64,000 bases of DNA from positions 887,001 to 951,000 of the forward strand of contig NZ_CP067992.1 of NCBI RefSeq assembly GCF_016658865.1, in the 5' to 3' direction. Positions 13,318 through 25,356 of the stretch are shown here, piece after piece (the stretch's first letter is position 1; each line of letters starts with the position of its first letter). This DNA is from Streptococcus mitis (GTDB lineage: Bacteria > Bacillota > Bacilli > Lactobacillales > Streptococcaceae). The notes under the pieces are model-generated. The model had not been told where the DNA came from. It ran no database searches and worked only from the letters and a program-made list of their open reading frames with translations. A program made the translations under genes and the position numbers.

Positions 13318-14484
13318 ATGGAGCAAAAAGAGAAACAGTTTAGCCTATCTTGGTTTTTCAAATGGTTTTTGGATAACAAGGCAATTACGGTATTTTTGGT
13401 AACCTTATTATTGGGACTGAATCTTTTTATTTTAAGCAAGATTAGTTTTCTATTTTCACCGGTTCTAGACTTTTTGGCAGTTGTGATGTTGCCAGTCATT
13501 CTATCTGGTTTGCTATATTATTTATTAAATCCTATTGTTGATTGGATGGAGAAGCATAAGATTAATCGTGTCATCGCAATCAGTATTGTCTTTGTCATCA
13601 TCGCTCTCTTTATCATTTGGGGCTTGGCAGTCGCCATTCCAAATCTGCAACGTCAAGTTTTAAGTTTTGCAAGGAATGTTCCAGTCTACCTCGAAGATGC
13701 AGACAGAGTTGTTAATGATTTGGTCACCAAGCGTTTACCAGATGATTTTAGACCTCAGTTAGAACAAGTTTTAACAAACTTCTCTAGTCAGGCTACAGTT
13801 TGGGCAAGCAAGGTTTCTTCTCAGGCAGTCAACTGGGTGAGCGCCTTTATTAGCGGTGCTTCTCAAGTGATTGTTGCCTTGATTATCGTTCCTTTCATGC
13901 TCTTTTATCTATTACGTGATGGGAAAGGCCTGCGTCACTATTTGACCCAATTCATGCCAACGAAATTGAAAGAACCTGTTGGACAAGTTTTATCAGATGT
14001 GAATCAACAGTTGTCTAACTATGTTCGAGGGCAAGTGACAGTAGCTATTATTGTAGCAGTAATGTTTATCATCTTCTTCAAGATTATTGGTCTACGCTAT
14101 GCGGTTACGCTGGGTGTTACTGCTGGTATTCTAAATCTGGTTCCTTATCTTGGTAGTTTCCTAGCCATGCTTCCTGCCCTAGTATTGGGCTTGATTGCTG
14201 GTCCAGTCATGCTTTTGAAAGTAGTGATTGTCTTTATAGTAGAACAAACTATTGAAGGCCGTTTTGTCTCTCCATTGATTTTGGGAAGTCAATTAAACAT
14301 CCACCCTATTAATGTTCTCTTTGTTTTGTTAACTTCAGGCTCCATGTTTGGTATCTGGGGAGTTTTACTCGGTATTCCGGTTTATGCTTCTGCTAAAGTT
14401 GTCATTTCAGCCATTTTCGAATGGTACAAGGTAGTCAGTGGCCTATATGAAGTAGAGGGAGAGGAAATCAAGAGTGAACAATAG
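13318..14484 (+). CDS. AI-2E family transporter (second copy)
   Basis: A 388-residue paralogue of the protein at 9355, with the same plan: two N-terminal TM helices, a soluble helical insert (about residues 115-160) and a C-terminal TM bundle with TAGILNLVPYLGSFLAMLP near residue 280. The two share the family motifs but diverge elsewhere, so this is old duplication rather than recent copying. An extended -10 (TGGTATAAT, 13283-13291) and AAAGGAAG precede it. Its last 11 bases overlap a TPR gene, so the two are co-translated. Substrate unknown. Confidence 0.85.
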   Translation: MEQKEKQFSLSWFFKWFLDNKAITVFLVTLLLGLNLFILSKISFLFSPVLDFLAVVMLPVILSGLLYYLLNPIVDWMEKHKINRVIAISIVFVIIALFIIWGLAVAIPNLQRQVLSFARNVPVYLEDADRVVNDLVTKRLPDDFRPQLEQVLTNFSSQATVWASKVSSQAVNWVSAFISGASQVIVALIIVPFMLFYLLRDGKGLRHYLTQFMPTKLKEPVGQVLSDVNQQLSNYVRGQVTVAIIVAVMFIIFFKIIGLRYAVTLGVTAGILNLVPYLGSFLAMLPALVLGLIAGPVMLLKVVIVFIVEQTIEGRFVSPLILGSQLNIHPINVLFVLLTSGSMFGIWGVLLGIPVYASAKVVISAIFEWYKVVSGLYEVEGEEIKSEQ

Positions 14485-15703
14485 TCAACAGATGTTACAG
14501 GCTTTGGAAGAGCAAGATTTAACCAAGGCTGAGCACTATTTCGTCAAAGCTTTAGAAAATGATCCAAGTGACCTTCTGTATGAGTTGGCAACTTATCTTG
14601 AAGGGATTGGTTTTTATCCTCAGGCCAAGGAAATTTACCTGAAAATTGTAGAAAATTTTCCAGAGGTTCATCTTAATCTAGCAGCTATTGCTAGTGAGGA
14701 TGGTCAAATCGAGGAAGCATTTGCGTACCTTGAGGAAATCCAAGCTGACAGTGACTGGTATGTTTCAGCTTTGGCACTTAAAGCAGACCTTTACCAGCTG
14801 GAAGGTTTGACAGATGTGGCGCGTGAGAAATTATTGGAGGCCTTAACTTACTCGGAAGATCCTCTCTTGATATTGGGATTAGCAGAGTTGGATAGTGAGT
14901 TGGAAAATTACCAAGAAGCTATTCAAGGCTATGCCCAGTTAGATAATCGTACTATTTATGAGCAAACGGGCATTTCTACCTATCAACGAATTGGCTTTGC
15001 CTATGCCCAGTTGGGGAAATTTGAAACAGCTACAGAGTTTTTAGAAAAAGCCCTGGAGTTAGAATACGATGACCTAACAGCTTTTGAGTTGGCCAGTCTT
15101 TACTTTGATCAAGAAGAATATCAAAAAGCTGTTCTATACTTTAAGCAACTTGATACCATTTCACCTGATTTTGAAGGCTATGAGTATGGTTACAGTCAGG
15201 CCTTACATAAGGAACATCAAGTTCAAGAAGCCCTGCGTATCGCTAAGCAAGGCTTAGAGAAAAATCCCTTTGAAACTCGCCTCTTGCTAGCTGCTTCACA
15301 ATTCTCTTATGAATTGCATGATGCCAGTGGTGCAGAAAACTACCTCCTTACTGCTAAAGCAGACGCTGAAGATACGGAAGAAATCTTACTCCGTCTAGCT
15401 ACTATTTATCTAGAACAGGAACGTTATGAGGACATTCTAGACTTGCAAAATGATGAGCCAGAGAATCTTTTGACCAAGTGGATGATTGCTCGTTCTTATC
15501 AAGAATTGGACGATTTAGATACTGCCTATGAGCATTACCAAGAATTAGCAGGAGATTTAAAGGACAATCCAGAGTTTCTGGAACACTATATCTATCTCTT
15601 GCGTGAATTGGGTTATTTTGAAGAAGCAAAAGTCAATGCGCAAGCTTACTTAAAACTGGTTCCAGACGATGTTCAAATGCAAGAACTATTTGAGAGATTG
15701 TAA
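14474..15703 (+). CDS. Tetratricopeptide-repeat protein (GTG start)
   Basis: A 409-residue soluble protein built almost entirely of TPR helical pairs. At least eight 34-residue-like repeats can be recognised by pattern, for example AYAQLGKFETATEFLEKALEL and ASLYFDQEEYQKAVLYFKQL. No signal or TM segment. The protein is acidic. Translation starts at GTG inside the end of the upstream transporter gene (11-base overlap). TPR proteins are protein-binding scaffolds; the partner is unknown, though overlap with the transporter gene suggests a functional link. Confidence 0.85.
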   Translation: MNNSQQMLQALEEQDLTKAEHYFVKALENDPSDLLYELATYLEGIGFYPQAKEIYLKIVENFPEVHLNLAAIASEDGQIEEAFAYLEEIQADSDWYVSALALKADLYQLEGLTDVAREKLLEALTYSEDPLLILGLAELDSELENYQEAIQGYAQLDNRTIYEQTGISTYQRIGFAYAQLGKFETATEFLEKALELEYDDLTAFELASLYFDQEEYQKAVLYFKQLDTISPDFEGYEYGYSQALHKEHQVQEALRIAKQGLEKNPFETRLLLAASQFSYELHDASGAENYLLTAKADAEDTEEILLRLATIYLEQERYEDILDLQNDEPENLLTKWMIARSYQELDDLDTAYEHYQELAGDLKDNPEFLEHYIYLLRELGYFEEAKVNAQAYLKLVPDDVQMQELFERL

Positions 15704-15716
15704 GAATATATTTTTT

Positions 15717-15766
15717 AAACCTGTATCTGATTATTTTTTATTATAACAGCTACAGGTTATTTTATC
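15717..15766 (+). terminator. Terminator after the TPR gene
   Basis: AAACCTGTA (15717-15725) pairs with TACAGGTT (15751-15758) across a 25-base A/T-rich loop and runs into ATTTTATC. The large loop makes it weaker than the others. Confidence 0.5.
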
Positions 15767-15910
15767 TATTTTGTGATGTTGTGTTTGTATTCGAATTTAC
15801 AATACAGTACATAAGAAGTGAGATAAGTAATATTTTTAAAAGTACAATCTTAGATTTTATAACAATAAAAAGAAAAGTTCTCATTTTATAAGAAACTCAG
15901 ACTGAAAACA

Positions 15911-15946
15911 AAGCCCTTAGATTAAAAGTTTCTAAGGGCATTTTTT
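15911..15946 (+). terminator. Strong orphan terminator upstream of the IS fragment
   Basis: GCCCTTAGA (15913-15921) pairs with TCTAAGGGC (15931-15939), followed by ATTTTTT. It ends no visible gene and may protect against read-through into the IS remnant. Confidence 0.7.
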
Positions 15947-15991
15947 CTAAAGTCGTATAATAGATGTCAGAAAAGTTGTGAGATGTTTCCT

Positions 15992-16162
15992 ATGTTTCAT
16001 AAAGAAAATCCAGACAATAACCGCAATCAGGTTGTCTTTTACACGCTAGATGAACTCGTTCCGCAAGAACATTTTCTTAGTCATATTGGACAAGTTATTG
16101 ATTTTCCTTCATCTATGACTGAATCGTATCCAATAACCACAAATATACTCACAAAGTTTTGA
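15992..16162 (+). pseudogene. N-terminal fragment of an IS1182-like transposase, frameshifted
   Basis: Translation from the ATG gives MFHKENPDNNRNQVVFYTLDE-type sequence: the start of IS1182/IS5-group streptococcal transposases, with the typical LVPQEHFL block. After ...QVIDF the expected SFIYD appears in another frame (TTCATCTATGAC), so one base has been lost; that frame then stops at once. The remaining several hundred codons are absent. It is a degraded leftover, not a functional element. No matching inverted repeats were found. Confidence 0.6.
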
Positions 16163-16300
16163 TAATCAAGCTAAGTTTATATGGAAGTTAAGATTGACTT
16201 AAATCGGAAAAACCACGGAAAACAGGGCGGGAAATTTTTTTGCATTGAAAAGTATTTTGTAGAGGTTTCAAATTTTTTAAGGATAGGAGATCTGGAGAAA

Positions 16301-16333
16301 TAAAAAAGACAAACACTAGAATAATGTTTGTCT
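16301..16333 (-). terminator. Terminator of ldh
   Basis: On the reverse strand AGACAAACATTA pairs with the AACACTAG..TTTGTCT arm (AGACAAAC/GTTTGTCT) and ends in TTTTTTA. It is a near-copy of the terminator at 12078-12109. Confidence 0.8.
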
Positions 16334-16372
16334 TCGGTATGGAGTTCTCATTTAATGAGAACCTAGTTACAA

Positions 16373-17401
<1,029 letters not shown>

Positions 17402-17409
17402 TTATTTCA

Positions 17410-17438
17410 ATTCTATCACTTTTAAAAAGCTTTGTCAC
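17410..17438 (-). promoter_or_regulatory. Promoter of ldh
   Basis: On the reverse strand GTGACA (17438-17433) and TAGAAT (17415-17410) are separated by 17 bases. The predicted leader is about 45 bases. Confidence 0.65.
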
Positions 17439-17507
17439 GGATATGCTTTGCAGTTCTTGATGTAAACGTTTTAGTGGTTTTAGATACCTGAAATATGGCG
17501 GACATTA

Positions 17508-17516
17508 TGGTATAAT
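17508..17516 (+). promoter_or_regulatory. Extended -10 promoter of gyrA
   Basis: TGGTATAAT forms a perfect extended -10 element at 17508-17516, with no good -35. It lies about 37 bases before the gyrA ATG. Confidence 0.65.
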
Positions 17517-17552
17517 ATATTTTATACTAATAGTGAAATGAGGCATTTATTA

Positions 17553-20021
17553 ATGCAGGATAGAAATTTAGTGAATGTCAATCTGACAAAGGAGATGAAG
17601 ACGAGCTTTATCGACTACGCCATGAGTGTTATCGTAGCGCGGGCTCTTCCTGATGTTCGAGATGGCTTGAAACCTGTTCACCGTCGGATTCTCTACGGAA
17701 TGAATGAATTGGGTGTTACTCCAGACAAACCTCATAAAAAATCTGCTCGTATTACAGGGGATGTCATGGGTAAATATCACCCACACGGGGATTCCTCGAT
17801 CTATGAAGCTATGGTCCGTATGGCTCAATGGTGGAGCTATCGTTACATGCTTGTAGATGGCCACGGAAACTTTGGTTCTATGGATGGAGACGGTGCTGCC
17901 GCCCAGCGTTATACTGAGGCACGTATGAGCAAAATTGCTCTGGAAATGCTTCGTGACATCAATAAAAACACAGTTGATTTCGTCGATAACTATGATGCCA
18001 ATGAACGTGAACCCTTGGTCTTGCCAGCACGTTTTCCAAACCTTTTGGTTAATGGAGCTACTGGTATTGCCGTTGGGATGGCAACCAATATTCCCCCTCA
18101 TAACTTGGGTGAAACTATTGATGCTGTGAAGTTGGTAATGGACAATCCTGAAGTGACTACTAAGGACTTGATGGAAGTCTTGCCTGGGCCAGATTTTCCA
18201 ACTGGAGCCCTTGTTATGGGGAAATCAGGTATTCATAAGGCTTATGAAACAGGTAAAGGTTCGATTGTTCTCCGTTCTCGTACTGAAATTGAAGAAACTA
18301 AGACTGGCCGTGAGCGCATCGTTGTAACAGAATTTCCTTACATGGTCAATAAAACCAAGGTTCATGAACATATTGTTCGCTTGGTTCAGGAAAAACGAAT
18401 CGAAGGTATTACGGCGGTACGTGATGAATCTAACCGTGAAGGAGTTCGTTTCGTAATCGAGGTCAAACGAGATGCATCCGCAAATGTTATCCTCAATAAC
18501 CTCTTCAAGATGACCCAGATGCAAACCAACTTTGGTTTCAATATGCTTGCTATCCAAAATGGGGTGCCGAAGATTTTGTCTCTTCGTCAGATTTTGGATG
18601 CTTATATCGAACACCAAAAAGAAGTGGTTGTTCGTCGTACTCGTTTTGATAAGGAAAAAGCAGAAGCGCGTGCTCATATTTTAGAAGGTCTCTTAATAGC
18701 ACTAGACCATATCGATGAAGTGATTCGTATCATCCGTGCTAGTGAAACAGATGCGGAAGCACAAGCTGAGTTGATGAGTAAGTTTAAGCTTTCTGAACGT
18801 CAAAGTCAAGCCATTCTTGATATGCGTCTCCGTCGTTTGACAGGCTTGGAACGTGATAAGATTCAGTCTGAGTATGATGACCTCTTGGCTCTGATTGCGG
18901 ATTTGGCAGATATTCTTGCTAAGCCGGAACGTGTTTCTCAAATCATTAAAGATGAATTAGACGAAGTCAAGCGTAAGTTTGGAGACCAACGTCGTACGGA
19001 ATTGATGGTCGGTGAAGTCTTAAGTCTCGAAGATGAGGATTTGATTGAAGAATCGGATGTCTTGATTACACTGTCTAACAAAGGCTACATCAAACGTCTG
19101 GACCAAGCTGAGTTTACTGCTCAAAAACGAGGAGGTCGTGGTGTCCAAGGTACAGGTGTTAAGGATGATGATTTTGTTCGTGAGTTAGTGTCAACTAGCA
19201 CCCATGATCACCTACTCTTCTTTACAAATAAAGGACGTGTCTATCGCCTGAAAGGCTATGAAATTCCTGAGTATGGCCGTACAGCTAAGGGCTTGCCAAT
19301 CGTCAATCTTTTGAAATTAGATGAAGGTGAAAGTATTCAGACCATCATCAATGTTGAATCTGAACGCAGTGATGATGCTTATCTCTTCTTCACAACTCGT
19401 CATGGTATTGTGAAGAGAACCAGCGTTAAGGAATTCGCTAACATTCGTCAGAATGGACTCAAGGCTTTAAATCTCAAGGATGAAGATGAATTGATTAATG
19501 TCTTGCTGACAGAAGAGGACACGGATATTATCATTGGTACCAAGTTTGGTTATGCAGTTCGCTTTAATCAATCAGCCGTTCGTGGCATGAGTCGTATCGC
19601 CACTGGTGTGAAAGGTGTCAATCTCCGTGACGGAGACACAGTTGTTGGTGCTAGTGTGATTACAGACCAGGACGAGGTTCTTATCATCACTGAAAAAGGA
19701 TATGGTAAGCGCACCGTTGCGACTGAATATCCAACAAAAGGTCGTGGTGGTAAAGGGATGCAAACTGCTAAAATTACTGAAAAGAATGGTTCTCTTGCTG
19801 GTCTTATGACCGTTACAGGCGATGAAGATTTGATGATTATCACTGATACTGGTGTCATGATTCGAACTAACGTTGCCAATATTTCACAAACAGGTCGCTC
19901 AACTATGGGAGTTAAAGTGATGCGCCTGGACCAAGATGCTAAAATTGTAACCTTTACGACGGTTGCAGCGGCAGAAAAAGAAGAAGTTGGGGCAGAAAAC
20001 GAAACAGAAGGTGAAGCATAA
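17553..20021 (+). CDS. gyrA: DNA gyrase subunit A
   Basis: An 822-residue type II topoisomerase subunit that breaks and rejoins DNA. The catalytic tyrosine is Y120 in [11 protein letters not shown]. The quinolone-resistance region reads [12 protein letters not shown] with S81 and E85, the fluoroquinolone-sensitive residues. The C-terminal DNA-wrapping beta-pinwheel has repeated GRGV/RGGKG-type blades, including [12 protein letters not shown] near residue 530. The start chosen is the ATG at 17553 ([16 protein letters not shown]), preceded by ATGAGG at proper spacing; an in-frame ATG at 17538 overlaps that site. The gene overlaps srtA by one base. Confidence 0.97.
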   Translation: MQDRNLVNVNLTKEMKTSFIDYAMSVIVARALPDVRDGLKPVHRRILYGMNELGVTPDKPHKKSARITGDVMGKYHPHGDSSIYEAMVRMAQWWSYRYMLVDGHGNFGSMDGDGAAAQRYTEARMSKIALEMLRDINKNTVDFVDNYDANEREPLVLPARFPNLLVNGATGIAVGMATNIPPHNLGETIDAVKLVMDNPEVTTKDLMEVLPGPDFPTGALVMGKSGIHKAYETGKGSIVLRSRTEIEETKTGRERIVVTEFPYMVNKTKVHEHIVRLVQEKRIEGITAVRDESNREGVRFVIEVKRDASANVILNNLFKMTQMQTNFGFNMLAIQNGVPKILSLRQILDAYIEHQKEVVVRRTRFDKEKAEARAHILEGLLIALDHIDEVIRIIRASETDAEAQAELMSKFKLSERQSQAILDMRLRRLTGLERDKIQSEYDDLLALIADLADILAKPERVSQIIKDELDEVKRKFGDQRRTELMVGEVLSLEDEDLIEESDVLITLSNKGYIKRLDQAEFTAQKRGGRGVQGTGVKDDDFVRELVSTSTHDHLLFFTNKGRVYRLKGYEIPEYGRTAKGLPIVNLLKLDEGESIQTIINVESERSDDAYLFFTTRHGIVKRTSVKEFANIRQNGLKALNLKDEDELINVLLTEEDTDIIIGTKFGYAVRFNQSAVRGMSRIATGVKGVNLRDGDTVVGASVITDQDEVLIITEKGYGKRTVATEYPTKGRGGKGMQTAKITEKNGSLAGLMTVTGDEDLMIITDTGVMIRTNVANISQTGRSTMGVKVMRLDQDAKIVTFTTVAAAEKEEVGAENETEGEA

Positions 20022-20764
20022 TGTCTCATAAAAAGAATAATAAGAAAATCAAACGAAAAAATCTGCTGACAAATATCTTGGCTGTATTTCTCATACTGAT
20101 CTCTATTGCTTTAATTTTTAATGCAAAGATTCGTGATGCATTTATTGCTTGGAATAGTAATAAATACCAAGTTAGTCAAGTATCAAAAGAAAAAATAGAA
20201 GAAAATCAGGATACAGAGGGAAATTTTGATTTTGATTCAGTAAAAGCCATTTCCTCTGAAGCTGTTTTAGCCTCTCAATGGGATAATCAAAAATTACCTG
20301 TTATCGGAGGAATTGCAATACCTGAGCTTGAAATTAATTTACCTATCTTTAAGGGGATTGCAAATGTCAATCTTTTATACGGTGCGGGTACCATGAAGCG
20401 TGACCAAGAAATGGGTAAAGGGAATTATTCATTAGCTAGCCATCATATTTTCACAGGTGATAATGCTAGTCAGATGCTTTTTTCTCCACTAGATCGTGCG
20501 AAAAAAGGGATGAAAATTCACTTGACAGATAAGAATAAAGTGTATACCTATGAAATTAGTGAAGTGAAACGAGTTACACCAGATAGAGTAGATGAAATTG
20601 ATGACCGAACTGGTGTTGATGAAATTACTTTAGTAACTTGTGAGGATGCAGCAGCTACTGAGCGGATCATTGTAAAGGGTGATTTGAAAGAAACAAAAGA
20701 TTATTCACAAACATCTGACGAAATTTTAACAGCCTTCAATCAACCATATAAACAATTTTATTAG
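20021..20764 (+). CDS. srtA: Sortase A (housekeeping class A sortase)
   Basis: A 247-residue membrane-anchored transpeptidase that attaches LPXTG proteins to the cell wall. A basic N terminus and one TM helix (about residues 15-34) orient it outside the membrane. The catalytic residues are H141 (LASHHIFTGD), C207 (LVTCEDA) and R215 (TERIIVKGD). It starts in the gyrA stop codon (TAATG), the gyrA-srtA order typical of streptococci. A terminator follows. No LPXTG substrate is encoded nearby. Confidence 0.95.
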   Translation: MSHKKNNKKIKRKNLLTNILAVFLILISIALIFNAKIRDAFIAWNSNKYQVSQVSKEKIEENQDTEGNFDFDSVKAISSEAVLASQWDNQKLPVIGGIAIPELEINLPIFKGIANVNLLYGAGTMKRDQEMGKGNYSLASHHIFTGDNASQMLFSPLDRAKKGMKIHLTDKNKVYTYEISEVKRVTPDRVDEIDDRTGVDEITLVTCEDAAATERIIVKGDLKETKDYSQTSDEILTAFNQPYKQFY

Positions 20765-20767
20765 TTC

Positions 20768-20816
20768 TAAAAGAATCAGTGAAGATTAAGTTTCATTGAT
20801 TCTTTTAATATTTTTG
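20768..20816 (+). terminator. Terminator of gyrA-srtA
   Basis: AAAAGAATCAGTGAA pairs with TTCATTGATTCTTTT across a short loop, followed by AATATTTTTG. It begins four bases after the srtA stop. Confidence 0.8.
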
Positions 20817-20839
20817 TAAAATAAACTTTTATAAAATAC

Positions 20840-20877
20840 AGAAAACGTTTCCTTAATTCTAAAGTTTGTGATATAAT
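20840..20877 (+). promoter_or_regulatory. Promoter and cre-like site of the formate/nitrite channel gene
   Basis: TGATATAAT at 20869-20877 is an extended -10 element. AGAAAACGTTTCCT at 20840-20853 has the palindromic core of a CcpA cre site but about three mismatches to TGWNANCGNTNWCA. A catabolite link is plausible but weakly supported. Confidence 0.4.
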
Positions 20878-20907
20878 TATCACAAATAAAAGTTTTAGGA
20901 GTTTATT

Positions 20908-21705
20908 ATGGTTTCTTCAGAATTTATCTCAAAGATTGAATTTGCTTGTAAGAAGAAAGAAAGTCTTTATAGCCAAAGCAAATTTAAGTATGCGATTCGT
21001 TCTATGTTTGCAGGTGCTTTTTTAACCTTCAGTACAGCTGCTGGTGCAGTTGGAGCTGACTTGATTAATAAAATCGCACCAGGTAGTGGACGATTCCTAT
21101 TCCCATTTGTCTTTGCTTGGGGCTTGGCCTACATTGTTTTCTTGAATGCCGAGTTGGTAACATCAAACATGATGTTCTTGACTGCTGGTAGTTTCTTGAA
21201 AAAAATCTCTTGGAGAAAAACAGCAGAGATTTTACTATACTGTACCTTGTTCAACCTTATCGGAGCCTTGATAGCAGGTTGGGGCTTTGCCCACTCAGCA
21301 GCTTATGCACATCTGACACACGATAGTTTCATCTCAGGGGTTGTTGAGATGAAGTTAGGCCGTTCAAATGAATTAATCTTGCTTGAGGCGATTTTGGCAA
21401 ATATTTTCGTAAATATTGCGATTCTTTCATTTGTTTTGGTCAAAGATGGTGGTGCCAAACTTTGGCTCGTTTTATCAGCAATTTACATGTTTGTATTCTT
21501 AACAAACGAGCACATCGCTGCGAACTTTGCTTCTTTCGCGATTGTGAAATTCAGTGTTGCTGCGGATTCAATTGCTAACTTTGGTGTTGGAAATATGCTT
21601 CGTCACTGGGGTGTAACCTTCATTGGAAACTTTATCGGAGGAGGCCTCTTGATGGGTCTTCCATATGCCTTCCTCAATAAAAATGAAGATACTTACGTAG
21701 ATTAA
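20908..21705 (+). CDS. Formate/nitrite transporter family protein
   Basis: A 265-residue FNT channel (FocA/NirC family, PF01226) with six TM segments. Family features are the N-terminal amphipathic region, MFAGAFLTFSTAAGAVGAD (about residues 32-50), NAELVTSNMMF (near 86-96) and the C-terminal FIGNFIGGGLLMG (near 240-252). In streptococci these channels usually move formate produced by pyruvate formate-lyase; direction and substrate are not shown by the sequence. TTAGGAG precedes the ATG. It is monocistronic with its own terminator. Confidence 0.88.
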   Translation: MVSSEFISKIEFACKKKESLYSQSKFKYAIRSMFAGAFLTFSTAAGAVGADLINKIAPGSGRFLFPFVFAWGLAYIVFLNAELVTSNMMFLTAGSFLKKISWRKTAEILLYCTLFNLIGALIAGWGFAHSAAYAHLTHDSFISGVVEMKLGRSNELILLEAILANIFVNIAILSFVLVKDGGAKLWLVLSAIYMFVFLTNEHIAANFASFAIVKFSVAADSIANFGVGNMLRHWGVTFIGNFIGGGLLMGLPYAFLNKNEDTYVD

Positions 21706-21740
21706 GAAAATGAGCACGATTAAGTCGTGCTTTTTCGTTT
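21706..21740 (+). terminator. Terminator of the FNT channel gene
   Basis: AGCACGA (21713-21719) pairs with TCGTGCT (21725-21731), followed by TTTTCGTTTTT. Confidence 0.8.
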
Positions 21741-21787
21741 TTAAAATAGGGTAATAGCTATTTCTTATATCAAAATATAGAAAACTG

Positions 21788-21821
21788 ATATTTGTAAACT
21801 ATACCTTAAGGTGCTACAATA
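21788..21821 (+). promoter_or_regulatory. metY promoter with a possible Met-box
   Basis: TTGTAA (21793-21798), 17 bases, then TACAAT (21816-21821) with a TGC extension. A 17-base palindrome-like sequence at 21788-21804 matches about 13 of 17 positions of the streptococcal MetR/MtaR Met-box (TATAGTTTSAAACTATA, recalled) and overlaps the -35 box. Regulation by methionine status is inferred. Confidence 0.5.
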
Positions 21822-21851
21822 TCCTTAATCAAACTATTTGGAGGTCGTTTT

Positions 21852-23132
21852 ATGACTCGTGATTTTAAATTTGAAACTTTGCAACTACATGCTGGTCAAG
21901 TTGTGGATCCAGCTACCAAGTCTCGTGCAGTGCCAATTTATCAGACAACATCTTTTGTTTTTGATGACACGCAGGAAGGTGCCGATTTGTTTGCCTTGAG
22001 AAAGCCAGGTAATATCTATACTCGTATCACCAACCCTACAACAGCTGCCTTTGAAGAAAGAATTGCTGCACTTGAAGGTGGTGTTGGAGCTCTTGCAACA
22101 GCTTCAGGTATGGCCGCAGTGACTTATACGATTTTGGCGCTTGCCCACGCTGGTGACCATGTAGTGGCAGCATCAACTATCTACGGCGGGACTTTCAATC
22201 TCTTGAAAGAAACCCTTCCTCGTTATGGGATCACAACAACCTTTGTCGATGTGGATAATTTGGAGGAAGTGGAAGCGGCTATCAATGACAATACCAAGCT
22301 TGTCTTGATTGAAACCTTGGGGAATCCTTTGATTAACATTCCTGACTTGGAGAAATTGGCTGAGATTGCGCATAAACACCAGATTCCACTAGTGTCGGAC
22401 AATACCTTTGCCACACCTTACTTGATTAATGTCTTTTCTCACGGTGTAGATATTGCCATTCACTCTGCGACTAAGTTTATCGGTGGACATGGTACGACTA
22501 TTGGAGGAGTGATTGTTGACAGTGGTCGTTTTGACTGGGCAGCCTCAGGAAAATTCCCTCAATTTGTTGAGGAAGACCCAAGCTACCACAATTTGAGCTA
22601 TACTCGTGATGTGGGTGCAGCAGCCTTTATTATTGCCGTCCGTGTCCAATTGCTCCGTGATACAGGTGCAGCCTTGTCCCCATTTAATGCATTCTTGTTA
22701 CTTCAAGGACTTGAAACCCTTTCACTTCGTGTGGAACGTCACGTGCAAAATGCAGAGAAAATTGTTGATTTCCTTGTCAATCATCCTAAGGTAGAAAAAG
22801 TCAACTATCCAAAACTTGCAGATAGTCCTTATCATGCCTTGGCTGAGAAATATTTGCCAAAAGGTGTGGGGTCAATCTTTACCTTCCATGTTAAAGGTGG
22901 GGAGGCAGAAGCACGCAAGGTAATCGATAATTTGGAAATCTTTTCTGACCTTGCAAACGTAGCGGATGCCAAGTCTCTTGTTGTTCATCCAGCGACTACA
23001 ACACATGGTCAGTTGTCAGAAAAAGACCTGGAAGCAGCAGGAGTCACACCAAACCAAATCCGCTTGTCTATCGGTCTTGAAAATGTAGAGGATTTGATTG
23101 AAGATTTACGCTTGGCCTTGGAAAAAATTTAA
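21852..23132 (+). CDS. metY: O-acetylhomoserine aminocarboxypropyltransferase / sulfhydrylase
   Basis: A 426-residue PLP enzyme of the Cys/Met metabolism family. It makes homocysteine from O-acetylhomoserine and sulfide. The PLP lysine is in HSATKFIGGHG (near residue 210), preceded by VSDNTFATPYL, and the start MTRDFKFETLQLHAGQ is typical of the OAH sulfhydrylase branch. The length (426) and the FDWAASGKFPQF insertion also favour this branch over cystathionine synthases of about 380 residues. GGAGG lies at 21840-21844. It stands alone. Confidence 0.9.
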   Translation: MTRDFKFETLQLHAGQVVDPATKSRAVPIYQTTSFVFDDTQEGADLFALRKPGNIYTRITNPTTAAFEERIAALEGGVGALATASGMAAVTYTILALAHAGDHVVAASTIYGGTFNLLKETLPRYGITTTFVDVDNLEEVEAAINDNTKLVLIETLGNPLINIPDLEKLAEIAHKHQIPLVSDNTFATPYLINVFSHGVDIAIHSATKFIGGHGTTIGGVIVDSGRFDWAASGKFPQFVEEDPSYHNLSYTRDVGAAAFIIAVRVQLLRDTGAALSPFNAFLLLQGLETLSLRVERHVQNAEKIVDFLVNHPKVEKVNYPKLADSPYHALAEKYLPKGVGSIFTFHVKGGEAEARKVIDNLEIFSDLANVADAKSLVVHPATTTHGQLSEKDLEAAGVTPNQIRLSIGLENVEDLIEDLRLALEKI

Positions 23133-23146
23133 AGAAAAAAGAAGAT

Positions 23147-23175
23147 AAACAGTGGGTTTCGACTCACTGTTTTTG
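23147..23175 (+). terminator. Terminator of metY
   Basis: AAACAGTGGGT pairs with ACTCACTGTTT around a TTCG loop and ends in a T-run. Confidence 0.8.
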
Positions 23176-23190
23176 ATTTTCCCTCAGGCA

Positions 23191-23199
23191 TGATATAAT
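23191..23199 (+). promoter_or_regulatory. Extended -10 promoter of the DUF2130 gene
   Basis: TGATATAAT at 23191-23199 is a perfect extended -10 element 30 bases before the ATG; an AAAGAGG ribosome site follows at 23216-23222. Confidence 0.55.
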
Positions 23200-23228
23200 G
23201 GTTACAGAAGTCTAGAAAGAGGAACGAT

Positions 23229-25347
<2,119 letters not shown>

Positions 25348-25356
25348 GAGTAATAT

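Larger units (their letters stand above)
15704..16372 (+). other. Gene-poor stretch with mobile-element debris
   Basis: This 670-base interval separates the TPR gene from ldh. It holds a weak hairpin terminator, an AT-rich segment (15770-15900) in which I see nothing definite, a strong terminator at 15911, an IS1182-like transposase fragment at 15992, and the ldh terminator at 16301. Between 16163 and 16300 there is no recognisable coding remnant. Confidence 0.7.

Noticed and set aside
17568..18677. Long reverse-strand frames inside gyrA.
   Set aside because: They mirror a fully conserved gyrA and show no start signals or family motifs.
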